Assembly: GCF_902829295.1 (NCBI RefSeq)
Contig: NZ_CADEPL010000055.1
Coordinates: 1-64,000 of the forward strand
Reading direction: 5' to 3'
DNA length: 64,000 bases
From: Vogesella oryzae
GTDB lineage: Bacteria; Pseudomonadota; Gammaproteobacteria; Burkholderiales; Chromobacteriaceae
Below the pieces are notes generated by a model, which was not told where the DNA came from, did no database searches, and saw only the letters and a program-made list of their open reading frames with translations. Position 1 is the stretch's first letter; each line of letters starts with the position of its first letter. Shown one piece after another: positions 30,887 to 40,566 of the stretch. Position numbers and translations under genes: made by a program.

Positions 30887-31195
30887 ATGACCGATGTTCT
30901 CTACGATTTTGTCAAACAGCTGGAAGCGCATCGTGCCGATGGCAAGGATCTGGCTCCGTTGCTGCATGCCCCGGCAGTAAGGCAGTTATCCGTTCCGCTT
31001 TGTCACGAGTGCTGTACGGAGCTGCGCGCCATGGCTGCCGTGTTCCAGTGTGATGAGGCCCAGCTGGCCGGGGCCATTCTGCGTGGCGCGCTGCGGCACA
31101 TGCAGGCGCATCTGGACGAGGATCTGGATGAACTGGCGACCATAGCCAGCCAGCTGGTCGATAGTCCCTGCCAGAAAGCCAGCGAATCCATCTGA
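30887..31195 (+). CDS. Conserved-looking helical protein, function unknown
   Basis: A 102-residue, acidic, apparently all-helical protein with four Cys residues, including CHECC near residues 40-44, and a mid-region that could be a CHC-type metal site. No signal peptide or membrane segment is present. A strong AGGAGG site and a long terminator hairpin after the stop support expression. I cannot assign a family. It stands 92 bases after the YchJ-like gene. Confidence 0.65.
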   Translation: MTDVLYDFVKQLEAHRADGKDLAPLLHAPAVRQLSVPLCHECCTELRAMAAVFQCDEAQLAGAILRGALRHMQAHLDEDLDELATIASQLVDSPCQKASESI

Positions 31196-31211
31196 TGGAT
31201 CACAAACAGCA

Positions 31212-31243
31212 ATGAAGAAGGCGCCCGCGGGCGCCTTCTTCAT
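31212..31243. terminator. Bidirectional terminator between convergent genes
   Basis: A perfect 32-base palindrome (ATGAAGAAGGCGCCC and its complement) lies between the stops of the 102-residue gene (+) and ohrR (-). T content on either side is modest. Confidence 0.75.
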
Positions 31244-31687
31244 TTATGGTTGGCTGCTACCTTGCAACAGGCGCGTCAGCTGATGCAGGGTGTCGCGCAA
31301 TTGCGCGCTGTGCTCGCCGCCGGCATCGCCAAAGCGACAGGAAAGCGTGGCAGGAATGACCGCTGCCTGTTCTTCAAGCGCCTTGCCGGTCTGGGTGAGG
31401 TGGATCAGCACACTGCGTTCATCGTCCTTGCTGCGCTGGCGTTGCAGCAGACCAGCGCTTTCCAGCCGTTTCAGTAGCGGGGTGAGGGTGCCGGAATCCA
31501 GCTGTAGCCGTTCGCCCAATCGCTTGACGGTGATGCCGTCCTGCTCCCACAGCACCAGTAACGCCAGATATTGCGGGTAGGTCAGCCCCAGTGGTGCCAG
31601 CAGTGGCTGGTAAACCTGGGTCATCGCACGGCTGGCAGCATAGAGGGCAAAGCACAGCTGCCGGTCCAGTTGCAGCTGCGGTTTCAT
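31244..31687 (-). CDS. OhrR-type MarR-family peroxide-sensing repressor
   Basis: A 147-residue winged-helix repressor. LDRQLCFALYAASRAM carries the N-terminal reactive Cys (about residue 12) of OhrR proteins, followed by the MarR DNA-binding domain (GERLQLDSGTLTPLLKRLE). OhrR regulators release DNA when this Cys is oxidised by organic peroxides. The ATG at 31687 overlaps the stop of the glutathione peroxidase gene by four bases, so the pair is an operon. A matching operator lies upstream of the peroxidase gene at 32215-32237. No ohr gene is in the window. Confidence 0.88.
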   Translation of the reverse strand: MKPQLQLDRQLCFALYAASRAMTQVYQPLLAPLGLTYPQYLALLVLWEQDGITVKRLGERLQLDSGTLTPLLKRLESAGLLQRQRSKDDERSVLIHLTQTGKALEEQAAVIPATLSCRFGDAGGEHSAQLRDTLHQLTRLLQGSSQP

Positions 31688-32160
31688 AGCAGTGCCTTGA
31701 TGTGCTCGGCCAGTGCCTGAGGCTTGGTGAGCGAACCGTAGCGGCCAACGACATGGCCATGGCGATCCACCAGAAACTTGGTGAAATTCCACTTGATGCT
31801 GCGGCTACCCAGAATGCCGGCCTGCTGTTGCTTGAGGTGTTGCCATAGCGGGTGGGCCTGCGGGCCGTTGACGTCGATCTTTTCGCTCATCAGAAAACTG
31901 ACGCCATAGTTTTTCTGGCAGAACGCGCCGATTTCAGCGGCGCTGCCAGGCTCCTGCTTGCCAAACTGGTTGCACGGAAAGCCAATGATGACGAGGCCTT
32001 CGTCGGCAAACTGGCGGTGCAGTTGCTCCAGTTCCGCGTACTGCGGGGTAAAACCGCAGGCGCTGGCGGTGTTGACCAGCAGCAGCACCTTGTCCTGATA
32101 GTCGGCCAGGTTGATATCCTGACCTGCCAGATTGTGCAGCGGGTAGTGATAGAGACTCAT
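31684..32160 (-). CDS. Glutathione peroxidase (cysteine type)
   Basis: Reduces peroxides with thiols. The 158-residue protein has the peroxidatic Cys in NTASACGFTPQY, then GFPCNQFG and KWNFTKFL, which give the Cys-Gln-Trp-Asn catalytic set. There is no selenocysteine. The ATG at 32160 begins the conserved MSLYHYPL; the in-frame upstream extension would run through the operator. First gene of an operon with the OhrR-type repressor. Confidence 0.93.
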   Translation of the reverse strand: MSLYHYPLHNLAGQDINLADYQDKVLLLVNTASACGFTPQYAELEQLHRQFADEGLVIIGFPCNQFGKQEPGSAAEIGAFCQKNYGVSFLMSEKIDVNGPQAHPLWQHLKQQQAGILGSRSIKWNFTKFLVDRHGHVVGRYGSLTKPQALAEHIKALL

Positions 32161-32214
32161 GGTGGTATCCGGTACCAGTTTGAAGGGATGTCGGTCATTG
32201 TAATAAATATTGTG

Positions 32215-32237
32215 TGCAATTAAATTGTTTAATTGTA
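32215..32237. promoter_or_regulatory. OhrR-like operator upstream of glutathione peroxidase
   Basis: TGCAATTAAATTGTT at 32215-32229 matches the Bacillus OhrR site TACAATTAAATTGTA, as I recall it, at 13 of 15 positions. The perfect inverted repeat CAATTAAA-TTG-TTTAATTG (32217-32235) overlaps it, so two half-sites are shared. It is 55-75 bases before the peroxidase start. Confidence 0.65.
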
Positions 32238-32391
32238 TTTTGGGTAAAAAAAGAGCGATGCGGCAAGGGGGAACCACAACGCTCAGGAAGAAACGGCTTG
32301 CTGTGCCCAAGCCGGCAATAAGGCTGACCGACTCTGACTTTCATCCTAGAACAGCGCGTCCAAAATGCGAGCGGGAAACGCCGGTGCAATG

Positions 32392-32420
32392 AAAAAAGCG
32401 GCCAGCTGGCCGCTTTTTTT
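32392..32420 (-). terminator. Terminator of dcd
   Basis: AAAAAAGCGGCC and GGCCGCTTTTTT form a perfect stem with an AGCT centre. It works in both directions and lies just beyond the dcd stop. Confidence 0.9.
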
Positions 32421-32431
32421 GCTGTCCGCTG

Positions 32432-33001
32432 TTACGGGCGGGGCAGGGTCACACCGACCTGGCCCATGTACTTGCCGGCGCGGTCCTTGTAGGACACATC
32501 GCAGATTTCATCCGACTCGAAGAACAGCACCTGGGCCACGCCTTCGTTGGCATAGATCTTGGCAGGCAGCGGCGTGGTGTTGGAGAACTCCAGCGTTACG
32601 TAGCCTTCCCACTCCGGTTCGAACGGCGTGACATTGACGATGATGCCGCAGCGGGCATAGGTCGACTTGCCCAGGCAAACCGTCAGTACCGAACGCGGAA
32701 TGCGGAAGTATTCCACGGTCCGGGCCAGCGCGAAGCTGTTCGGCGGAATGATGCAGTAGCCCTTGCCGGAGACTTCCACGAAAGAATCCGGGTCAAAGTT
32801 TTTCGGGTCGACGATGGTGCTGTTGATATTGGTGAACACCTTGAACTCGTCGGCACAGCGGATATCGTAGCCATAGCTGGAGGTGCCGAAGGAAATTACC
32901 TTCTGCCCGTCGACATTCTTCACCTGGTCGTAGACGAAGGGCTCGATCATGCCCTGTTCTTCCGCCATGCGGCGGATCCACTTGTCCGATTTGATAGTCA
33001 T
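32432..33001 (-). CDS. dcd: dCTP deaminase
   Basis: Converts dCTP to dUTP for thymidylate synthesis. The 189-residue protein begins [19 protein letters not shown] and has the active-site region [25 protein letters not shown] and the C-terminal [11 protein letters not shown]. Full length and typical. Transcribed alone, divergent from bfr. Confidence 0.97.
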   Translation of the reverse strand: MTIKSDKWIRRMAEEQGMIEPFVYDQVKNVDGQKVISFGTSSYGYDIRCADEFKVFTNINSTIVDPKNFDPDSFVEVSGKGYCIIPPNSFALARTVEYFRIPRSVLTVCLGKSTYARCGIIVNVTPFEPEWEGYVTLEFSNTTPLPAKIYANEGVAQVLFFESDEICDVSYKDRAGKYMGQVGVTLPRP

Positions 33002-33165
33002 CGTCTGTTCTGCATTCTGTAAGCGCGGGAATCGGCAGATTGTACTGGCTCCAATCTGGCTGCGCCACCAGGGGTGGTGGTGGCCGGGTAAAGGACACAG
33101 ACATCTTTCCGGCGCTGGTCTAGAATCCGGACACAGTCGTCACGATAAAAAGACAAGGACCCCCT

Positions 33166-33654
33166 ATGCAAGGCTCTCCCAAAATCATCGATCTGCTGAA
33201 CGAACTGCTGGCAGAGGAACTGTCGGCTGCCGACCAGTATTTCATTCACGCCGAGATGTATAAGGACTGGGGGCTGCACAAGCTGTTCGAACGTATCGAT
33301 CACGAACGCGAGGACGAACTGGAGCATGCCCGCAGCCTGATTGCCCGCATTCTGTTCCTGGGCGGTCGGCCGGATGTGGCCAAGCGGGTGCCGATTGCCG
33401 TCGGCGAGGATGTGCCCGCCATGCTGCGCAATGACCTGGACGTGGAATACCGCGTGGCCAAGGCGCTGAAGAGCGTGATCGCCGTTTGCGAGAAAGAGCG
33501 GGACTATGTGACCCGCGACGGCTTGATGGTGCTGCTGGAAGAAACCGAAAACGATCATGCCCACTGGCTGGAACAGCAGCTCAAACTGATCGAACTGACC
33601 GGTCTTGCCAATTACCAGCAATCGCAGCTGGCTGGTAACGGCAGTATCAGCTAA
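33166..33654 (+). CDS. bfr: Bacterioferritin lacking the haem-ligand methionine
   Basis: A 162-residue four-helix iron-storage protein. Aligned by eye with E. coli Bfr, the ferroxidase ligands Glu18, Glu51, His54, Glu94 and the later Glu/His pair (Glu128, His131) are all present. The axial haem ligand Met52 is Leu52 (DELEHA in place of DEMKHA), so this subunit probably cannot bind inter-subunit haem. There is also one inserted residue in the last helix motif. A good AAGGA site precedes the ATG. Candidate promoter: TAGAAT at 33121. Confidence 0.9.
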   Translation: MQGSPKIIDLLNELLAEELSAADQYFIHAEMYKDWGLHKLFERIDHEREDELEHARSLIARILFLGGRPDVAKRVPIAVGEDVPAMLRNDLDVEYRVAKALKSVIAVCEKERDYVTRDGLMVLLEETENDHAHWLEQQLKLIELTGLANYQQSQLAGNGSIS

Positions 33655-33693
33655 AGCTGGTCTGGAAGTGCCGTGTTGCCAATCTGACCGCAC

Positions 33694-33724
33694 GCCCTGC
33701 ATGCATCGGCACGCAGGGTTTTTT
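33694..33724 (+). terminator. Terminator of bfr
   Basis: GCCCTGC and GCAGGGT form the stem, with a 12-base loop that can pair further, followed by TTTTTTA. Confidence 0.75.
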
Positions 33725-33806
33725 ATTGCCTTCGATTTGAAATAATTGAAACACACGTCACGCCGCTTTCTGTTAAACCTGATGGTAAAAAAACAGGGAG
33801 ACAGCA

Positions 33807-34547
33807 ATGGACGACAGGCATGCCGTGTTGATCGTGGATGACGAGGCTGACATCCGCGACTGGTTGGCCGAGCTGCTACAGGATTGCGGCTATGCAGTAG
33901 TGGGGGCGGCCAACGGTTGCCAGATGCAGGCGGCGTTACAGCAGCATGCTTTCGCGCTAGTCGTGTTGGACCTGCGGCTGAAGGGCGAGGATGGCTTGCA
34001 GCTGGCGCGCACGCTGCGAGCGCAGTCGGCAGTGCCCATCATCATGATGAGTGGTAAGGGCGACGAGGCTGACCGTGTACTGGGGCTGGAGCTGGCCGCC
34101 GACGACTACCTGACCAAGCCATTTTCCGGGCGTGAATTTCTGGCCCGCGTCCGCGCCGCGCTGCGTCGCGCCACAGAACTGTCGCTGCCCATGTTGCGCA
34201 AGCAGGGTGAGGCGCACGAATGTTACTGCTTTCACGACTGGATTCTGGACACCACCGCCCGCGAGCTGCGCCATAACCGCGGCGGCGAGCCGTGCCCGCT
34301 CACCCAGGGCGAGTACGCGTTGCTGGCGGCGCTGGTGCGCCATCCCGGCCGGGTGTGGAGCCGCGAACAGTTATTGGAACAGACCCGGGGCATGGATACC
34401 GAGGTGTTTGACCGCACCATTGATGTACTGATCCTGCGCCTGCGCCGCAAAATCGAGCCCAACCCGCGTCTGCCGGCGCTGATCTGCACCGAGCGGGGTA
34501 TCGGTTATGTGTTTCGCGCCAGTGTCAGCAAGGCCCATGCCGAATGA
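33807..34547 (+). CDS. OmpR-family response regulator
   Basis: A 246-residue regulator: receiver domain (residues 5-120) with IVDDEAD, the phospho-Asp in LDLRLKGEDG (near residue 54) and YLTKPF, then a winged-helix DNA-binding domain with GEYALLAALVRHPGRVWSREQLLE. The Shine-Dalgarno site is GGGAG. Its stop overlaps the kinase start by four bases. It lies just upstream of the alpha-glucoside transport operon on the same strand and is a candidate regulator of it; this is inference from position. Confidence 0.95.
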   Translation: MDDRHAVLIVDDEADIRDWLAELLQDCGYAVVGAANGCQMQAALQQHAFALVVLDLRLKGEDGLQLARTLRAQSAVPIIMMSGKGDEADRVLGLELAADDYLTKPFSGREFLARVRAALRRATELSLPMLRKQGEAHECYCFHDWILDTTARELRHNRGGEPCPLTQGEYALLAALVRHPGRVWSREQLLEQTRGMDTEVFDRTIDVLILRLRRKIEPNPRLPALICTERGIGYVFRASVSKAHAE

Positions 34548-37129
34548 TACCGACCCTACTGCGACAGCTGCGTACACAGCCCATCCGCGCCCGGCTGCAG
34601 GCGGCGTTCGTGTTGCTGTTCGCGCTGATGCTGGTGGTGATCGTGGTCAGTATCAGCGCCATGCGCAATACACAGGAGACACTGACCAGCTTCCGCGAGG
34701 AGGTGATGCCGGAACTGGCGCGTGTGCTGGAGCTGGCAGAGAAGGTGTCGCAGATCGCTGCCATTGCACCGACGCTGGCCGATAGTTATGCACCGGAAAC
34801 GATGTCGAATGACATCAACCGGTTGCAGGCACTTACCCGCGAAATCCGTCAGCTATCGCAGAGCCTGCCGCCCGAGGCCGACCGGCAACTGGCGGTCAGC
34901 AGCATGCTGGAAGGCGCCGAGCGCGACTTGTCGCAGCTGTTGTTGCTGTCTGCACAGCGCCGCAGTAGCCAGCAGATACTCAACACCTATATGGCCCGCC
35001 TCGATGAACTGGGTGGCAGGTTGGCCGCACAGCACGCCGAACAGGCGCGGCGGGCGCCAACGCTGATTCCGCTATGGCAGACGCTACTGGCAGTGCCGTT
35101 ATCGCGTGACCGTGCCCGGCTTGGCGAGCTGGAAGCCAGCGCCGAAGCGCTAATGCTGGCCATGGCGCGCCGTGGTGAAACCGCCCAGTTACCCGACTGG
35201 CTGGTGGTGGAACTGGAAGTGATGGTGCAGGCGCCGCAGAACCTGTTCGAGCAGCAGCGCGCATTGACCGAAAGCGGCGAGCGCATTGCCGTGCTGCTGC
35301 AGCTGTACCGCAGTAATGCCGAGCACCTCAGCTACCGCACGGCCGGCTATGTGCAAGCCATCCGCCAGCACGCCGATGACCGCAGTGGCCAGATGGCGGC
35401 CGAGCTCCGTTCCGGCAGCAGCAGCGCCTTGTTACTGGCCGCCATCGGCGTGGTAGTGGCCATGCTGGCAGCCGCCTACGTGCGCCGCGTGGCGCAGCGC
35501 ATGCAGGCTATCTCCAGTGTGATGAGCCGACTGGCGGGTGGCGATACCGAGCAGCTGACACCGGCTACCGAGCAGGCCGACGAAATCGGCGATCTGGCGC
35601 GCGCGTTTCAGGTTTTTCGTGACAACCTGCTGGAAAAGCAGCGCTTGTCACACGGTATCGAAGCGCAGCGCCGGCTGTTGCAGACGGTCTTCCGCAGCAT
35701 GCACGACGGCCTGTCGGTGTACGACGAAGACGGCAAGCTGATGGTGTGGAACCCGCAGTTTCCGGCCCAGCTGGGCATGACGCCCGATTGCCTGTACAGC
35801 GGCATGCCGTATACCGCGCTGCGAGCCGCCATGCCGGCCGGTACCCGCTGGGAGGCGGTGGCCGGCGATACTGTGGCACGGCCGGACGACAGCCATCGCA
35901 TTGCCAGTCACGCCGAGCTGCACCTGCCGGGCGGCCGCGTGCTGGAGTTCATGAGCCATGCCATGCCGGAAGGTGGCTGGGTGGCCGTATGCCGCGACGT
36001 GTCGGCGCGCCGCGCTGCCGAGGCGCAGCTTCAGCAGATGCAGAAAATGGAAGTGCTGGGCCAGCTCACCGGCGGCGTGGCACACGACTTCAACAATATC
36101 CTGATCGCCATCCTGGGCAACCTGGAGCTGCTGGAGCAGCGTGCCGACCTGCCGGCCGAGGCGCGGCAGCGGTTGGAGCGGGCACAGGCTGCGGCCAACA
36201 AGGCGGCGGCGCTGACGCGGCGGCTGCTGGCCTTTGCCCGCCGGCAGCCCTTGTGTACAGAACGGGTGGACGTGGGCGACATGCTGTACGAGATGCTGGA
36301 CCTGGTGGAATACAGCGTCAGCGACGGCATTCGCGTCAGCGTGGACGCGCCGGAAGGCATGGCGGTGCAGGTGGACCGCGGCCAGCTGGAAAACGCCATC
36401 CTCAACCTGGCCCTCAATGCCGCGCAGGCGATGGGCGAGCACGGCAGCCTGCAGCTGCGGGTTAGCCGCATCCAGCGCGATGGTCGCGACTGGGTGGCCA
36501 TCAATGTGCAGGATGACGGGCCGGGCATCCCGCCCGATGTGTTGCCGCACGTGCTGGAGCCGTTCTTCACCACCAAGGCGCAGGGCAAGGGCAGCGGGCT
36601 GGGGCTGTCCATCGTCTACGGTTTTGTGAAGCAGAGCGGTGGCGAGCTGGCCATCCACAGTCGGCAGGGCGAGGGTACCACGGTGTGTATCGAGCTGCCG
36701 GCCAGCGCCGGCCAGCACAGCCCGCAAGCCTGCGCCAGCGCGCTGCCGGCTGTACTGCCGGCCCGTCACGTGCTGCTGGTGGAAGACGACGCCGACGTGC
36801 GCGACACCGCACAGCAGCAGTTGGCCGCATTGGGCGCCCGCGTCAGCGTGTTTGCCAGCGAGGCGGCGCTGTTGGGCTGGCTGGCCGCGGGGGGCAAGGC
36901 CGACCTGGTGCTGTCCGACGTCATGTTGGGCGAGGGCGGTGATGGTGTGCGCTTGTACCGCACGCTGCAGGCGTCCTACCCCGCGCTGCCGGTGGTGCTC
37001 ACCTCTGGACTGCCGCCCGAACACCACGCCCGCCGCAGCGACTGGCCGGCGGGCGTGCCGTTCCTCGCCAAGCCTTACCGCCGCGACGATCTGGCGTGCC
37101 TGCTGGCCTGGGAACCGGCGGCGCGGTGA
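34544..37129 (+). CDS. Membrane hybrid sensor histidine kinase
   Basis: 861 residues: a membrane segment near residues 20-40, a helical periplasmic domain of about 260 residues, a second membrane segment near 295-315, HAMP, one PAS domain (HDGLSVYDEDGKL), HisKA with VAHDFNNIL (phospho-His near residue 513), HATPase with NAILNLALNAAQAM and DDGPGIPP, and a C-terminal receiver with LVLSDVML. The periplasmic architecture resembles TorS-type or nitrate-type sensors of small ligands or binding proteins. Coupled to the OmpR-type regulator. An additional Hpt protein would be needed for a full relay, and none is encoded here. Confidence 0.92.
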   Translation: MIPTLLRQLRTQPIRARLQAAFVLLFALMLVVIVVSISAMRNTQETLTSFREEVMPELARVLELAEKVSQIAAIAPTLADSYAPETMSNDINRLQALTREIRQLSQSLPPEADRQLAVSSMLEGAERDLSQLLLLSAQRRSSQQILNTYMARLDELGGRLAAQHAEQARRAPTLIPLWQTLLAVPLSRDRARLGELEASAEALMLAMARRGETAQLPDWLVVELEVMVQAPQNLFEQQRALTESGERIAVLLQLYRSNAEHLSYRTAGYVQAIRQHADDRSGQMAAELRSGSSSALLLAAIGVVVAMLAAAYVRRVAQRMQAISSVMSRLAGGDTEQLTPATEQADEIGDLARAFQVFRDNLLEKQRLSHGIEAQRRLLQTVFRSMHDGLSVYDEDGKLMVWNPQFPAQLGMTPDCLYSGMPYTALRAAMPAGTRWEAVAGDTVARPDDSHRIASHAELHLPGGRVLEFMSHAMPEGGWVAVCRDVSARRAAEAQLQQMQKMEVLGQLTGGVAHDFNNILIAILGNLELLEQRADLPAEARQRLERAQAAANKAAALTRRLLAFARRQPLCTERVDVGDMLYEMLDLVEYSVSDGIRVSVDAPEGMAVQVDRGQLENAILNLALNAAQAMGEHGSLQLRVSRIQRDGRDWVAINVQDDGPGIPPDVLPHVLEPFFTTKAQGKGSGLGLSIVYGFVKQSGGELAIHSRQGEGTTVCIELPASAGQHSPQACASALPAVLPARHVLLVEDDADVRDTAQQQLAALGARVSVFASEAALLGWLAAGGKADLVLSDVMLGEGGDGVRLYRTLQASYPALPVVLTSGLPPEHHARRSDWPAGVPFLAKPYRRDDLACLLAWEPAAR

Positions 37130-37268
37130 GCGATGTTGCAATTGTTAATGGCATCGGCATGAAAATGAAATTGCGCATTAATGTCTCCGCGTTTACATGG
37201 CAGGGCGACGGCACCCAGCCGGCCTCCAGGGCCGCTGGTGTGCGGCCAACAACACAACGAGGAGACAC

Positions 37269-38543
37269 ATGATGAAATACAGCCTGATCAGTGCTGCCGT
37301 GATGATGACCCTGGCTGCCGGTGCCCAGGCCGCCCCGCTGAAGATTTCCTGCGGTGCCGTGGGCCAGGAGCTGGAGCTGTGCAAACAGTCGGTAGCGGAG
37401 TGGAGCAAGAAAACCGGTAACGACGTGCAGGTGGTATCCACCCCCAACGATTCCAACGAGCGCCTGGCGCTGTACCAGCAGATCCTCGGCAGCGGCTCCG
37501 ACAAGATCGACGTGTTCCAGATCGACGTGGTGTGGCCCGGCATTCTGGCCAACCATCTGCTGGACCTGAAGCCGTACACCAACGGTGCCGAGAAGCAGCA
37601 CTTTGCCGGCATCGTCAGCAACAACACCATTGGCGGCCGCCTGCTGGCCATGCCGTGGTTTACCGATGCCGGCGTGTTGTACTACCGCAAGGACCTGCTG
37701 GAAAAATACAAGCAGCCGGTACCCAGGACCTGGGAAGAGCTGACCGCCAGCGCCAGGAAGATCCAGGACGCCGAGCGCGCTGCCGGCAACGACAAGATGT
37801 GGGGCTTTGTGTGGCAGGGCCGTGCCTACGAAGGGCTGAGCTGCGACGCGCTGGAATGGGTAGTGAGCTACAAGGGCGGCACCATCATTGACGCGGCCAG
37901 CGGTAAAGCCACCATCAATAACCCGCAAGCGGTGAAGGCGCTGACCACCGCCGCCGGCTGGGTGGGCAGCATCACGCCGAAGGCGGTATTGAACTACGGC
38001 GAAGAAGAAGCACGCGGCGTGTTCCAGGCCGGCAACGCGGTGTTCATGCGCAACTGGCCGTACGCCTGGGCGCTGGCGCAAAAGCCGGATAGCGCGGTGA
38101 ACGGCAAGGTCGGCGTGGTGGCGCTACCCAAGGGCGGCGCCGACGGCCGCAACGCCGCCACCCTGGGCGGCTGGCAGCTGGCGGTGTCCAAGTACTCCAA
38201 GAACCAGAAGCTGGCCGCCGAGCTGGTGACCTACCTCACCAGCAGCAGCGTGCAGAAAATGCGCGCCATCAACGGTGCCTACAACCCCACCATCGCCGCG
38301 TTGTACCGCGACCCGGAAGTGCTGAAAGCCAACCCGTTCTTTGGCGAGCTGTACAACACCTTCACCAGCGCCGTGGGCCGCCCGTCGTCGGTATCGGCCG
38401 CCCGCTACAACCAGGTCAGCAACCAGTTCTGGAATGCCACCCACGAGGTGTTGTCCGGCAAGAGCGACGCCAAGACCTCGCTGGCGCAGCTGGACGCCCA
38501 GCTGAAGCGCCTGGCGCCGCAAGGTTTCAGCGCCGCCAAGTAA
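37269..38543 (+). CDS. Sugar ABC transporter periplasmic binding protein (AglE/ThuE-like)
   Basis: A 424-residue secreted protein with a signal peptide ending AAGAQA, followed by a family-1 solute-binding fold (SCGAVGQELELC, then STPNDSNERLALYQQIL). The sequence style fits binding proteins for trehalose, maltose or sucrose. Two in-frame ATGs (37269, 37272) follow GAGGAG. The operon order of binding protein, two permeases, alpha-glucosidase, ATPase matches the rhizobial aglEFGAK operon. A weak promoter-like TTGCGC-N17-TACATG lies at 37171-37199. The ligand is not proven. Confidence 0.9.
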   Translation: MMKYSLISAAVMMTLAAGAQAAPLKISCGAVGQELELCKQSVAEWSKKTGNDVQVVSTPNDSNERLALYQQILGSGSDKIDVFQIDVVWPGILANHLLDLKPYTNGAEKQHFAGIVSNNTIGGRLLAMPWFTDAGVLYYRKDLLEKYKQPVPRTWEELTASARKIQDAERAAGNDKMWGFVWQGRAYEGLSCDALEWVVSYKGGTIIDAASGKATINNPQAVKALTTAAGWVGSITPKAVLNYGEEEARGVFQAGNAVFMRNWPYAWALAQKPDSAVNGKVGVVALPKGGADGRNAATLGGWQLAVSKYSKNQKLAAELVTYLTSSSVQKMRAINGAYNPTIAALYRDPEVLKANPFFGELYNTFTSAVGRPSSVSAARYNQVSNQFWNATHEVLSGKSDAKTSLAQLDAQLKRLAPQGFSAAK

Positions 38544-38623
38544 GCCCCTGCCTGTCCTGACCGGGGCAGCCCCGGCTGCGGCCAACCCTGGCCGTAGCAG
38601 GCGCCGGCCTCGCGGAGAATCCT

Positions 38624-39562
<939 letters not shown>

Positions 39563-39563
39563 G

Positions 39564-40400
39564 ATGCTGCCCAAACGTTTGCAGGCCACCGACCTGGCCT
39601 ATTACCTGTTGCTGCCGCTGGTGCTGGCGTTTTCGCTGTACCCGTTTGCCTACGCCATCGCTACCTCGTTCAAGCAGGGCAGTGCGCTGTTCTCCAGCGA
39701 TTTCTGGCCCAAAAGCTGGAGCGCGGCCAACTACGTGGCGGTGTTCGCCGAGCAGCCGTTCGGCCAGAACCTGCTGAACTCGGTGCTGGTAGCGGGCGGC
39801 GTGGTGCTGCTGTCGCTGACCGTGTCGCTGCTGGCGGCCTACGCGCTGGGGCGGGTGCAGTTCCGTGGCCGCGGCGTGCTGATGATGACCATCCTCGGCG
39901 TGTCGATGTTTCCGCAGGTGGCCATCCTGTCCGGCCTGTTCGAGCTGATCTCCTGGCTGGGTCTGTACGACAGCCTGTGGGCGCTGGTGCTGTCCGATCT
40001 GATCTTTACGCTGCCGTTTACGGTGTGGGTGCTGGTGACCTTTATGCGCGAGCTGCCACGCGAGCTGGAAGAGGCGGCGCTGATGGACGGCGCCGGCGTG
40101 CTGACGGTGATCTTCCGCATCTTCCTGCCGCTGCTGTGGCCGGCGGTGGCGGCTACCTCCTTGCTGGCCTTCATCGCGGCGTGGAACGAGTTTTTGTTTG
40201 CGCTCACCTTCACGCTGTCCGGCGAGCAGCGCACGGTGCCGGTGGCCATCGCGCTGATCAGCGGCGCCAGCAGTTACGAACTGCCGTGGGGCAACATTAT
40301 GGCCGCCTCGGTGATTGTCACCGTGCCGCTGATCGTGCTGGTGCTGATTTTCCAGCGCCAGATCGTGTCGGGCCTGACTGCCGGCGCGGTAAAAGGCTGA
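39564..40400 (+). CDS. Sugar ABC transporter permease (MalG-type)
   Basis: A 278-residue inner-membrane protein with six membrane helices and the EAA loop [21 protein letters not shown]. Partner of the MalF-type permease. The C-terminus ends [15 protein letters not shown], a common ending for this group. A 166-base AT-richer gap follows before the glucosidase gene and could hold a secondary promoter, although I see no clear hexamers. Confidence 0.93.
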   Translation: MLPKRLQATDLAYYLLLPLVLAFSLYPFAYAIATSFKQGSALFSSDFWPKSWSAANYVAVFAEQPFGQNLLNSVLVAGGVVLLSLTVSLLAAYALGRVQFRGRGVLMMTILGVSMFPQVAILSGLFELISWLGLYDSLWALVLSDLIFTLPFTVWVLVTFMRELPRELEEAALMDGAGVLTVIFRIFLPLLWPAVAATSLLAFIAAWNEFLFALTFTLSGEQRTVPVAIALISGASSYELPWGNIMAASVIVTVPLIVLVLIFQRQIVSGLTAGAVKG

Positions 40401-40566
40401 TTTAACTTTCCATAAGATGCCTGTTTATTACCAGGAAAACCTATTTTCTGCTCGCCGGCATCAAATAACCCGTCGCCAGCTATTCAGCAAATGACGCAGG
40501 GTGTCATGGCGACCCCGGATATTATTTCGTGCTTATCGCGGCATTTGTAGCCAAGGAATGAATACG

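Larger units (their letters stand above)
32161..32431. other. AT-rich control region of the peroxidase operon and dcd terminator
   Basis: 271 bases without a gene. It holds the OhrR-like operator (32215-32237), AT-rich promoter sequence for the minus-strand gpx-ohrR operon, and the dcd terminator (32392-32420). The rest shows no recognisable element. Confidence 0.6.

Noticed and set aside
35648-37141. 497-codon open frame antisense to the hybrid kinase
   Set aside because: Shadow of the HisKA-HATPase-REC coding region.
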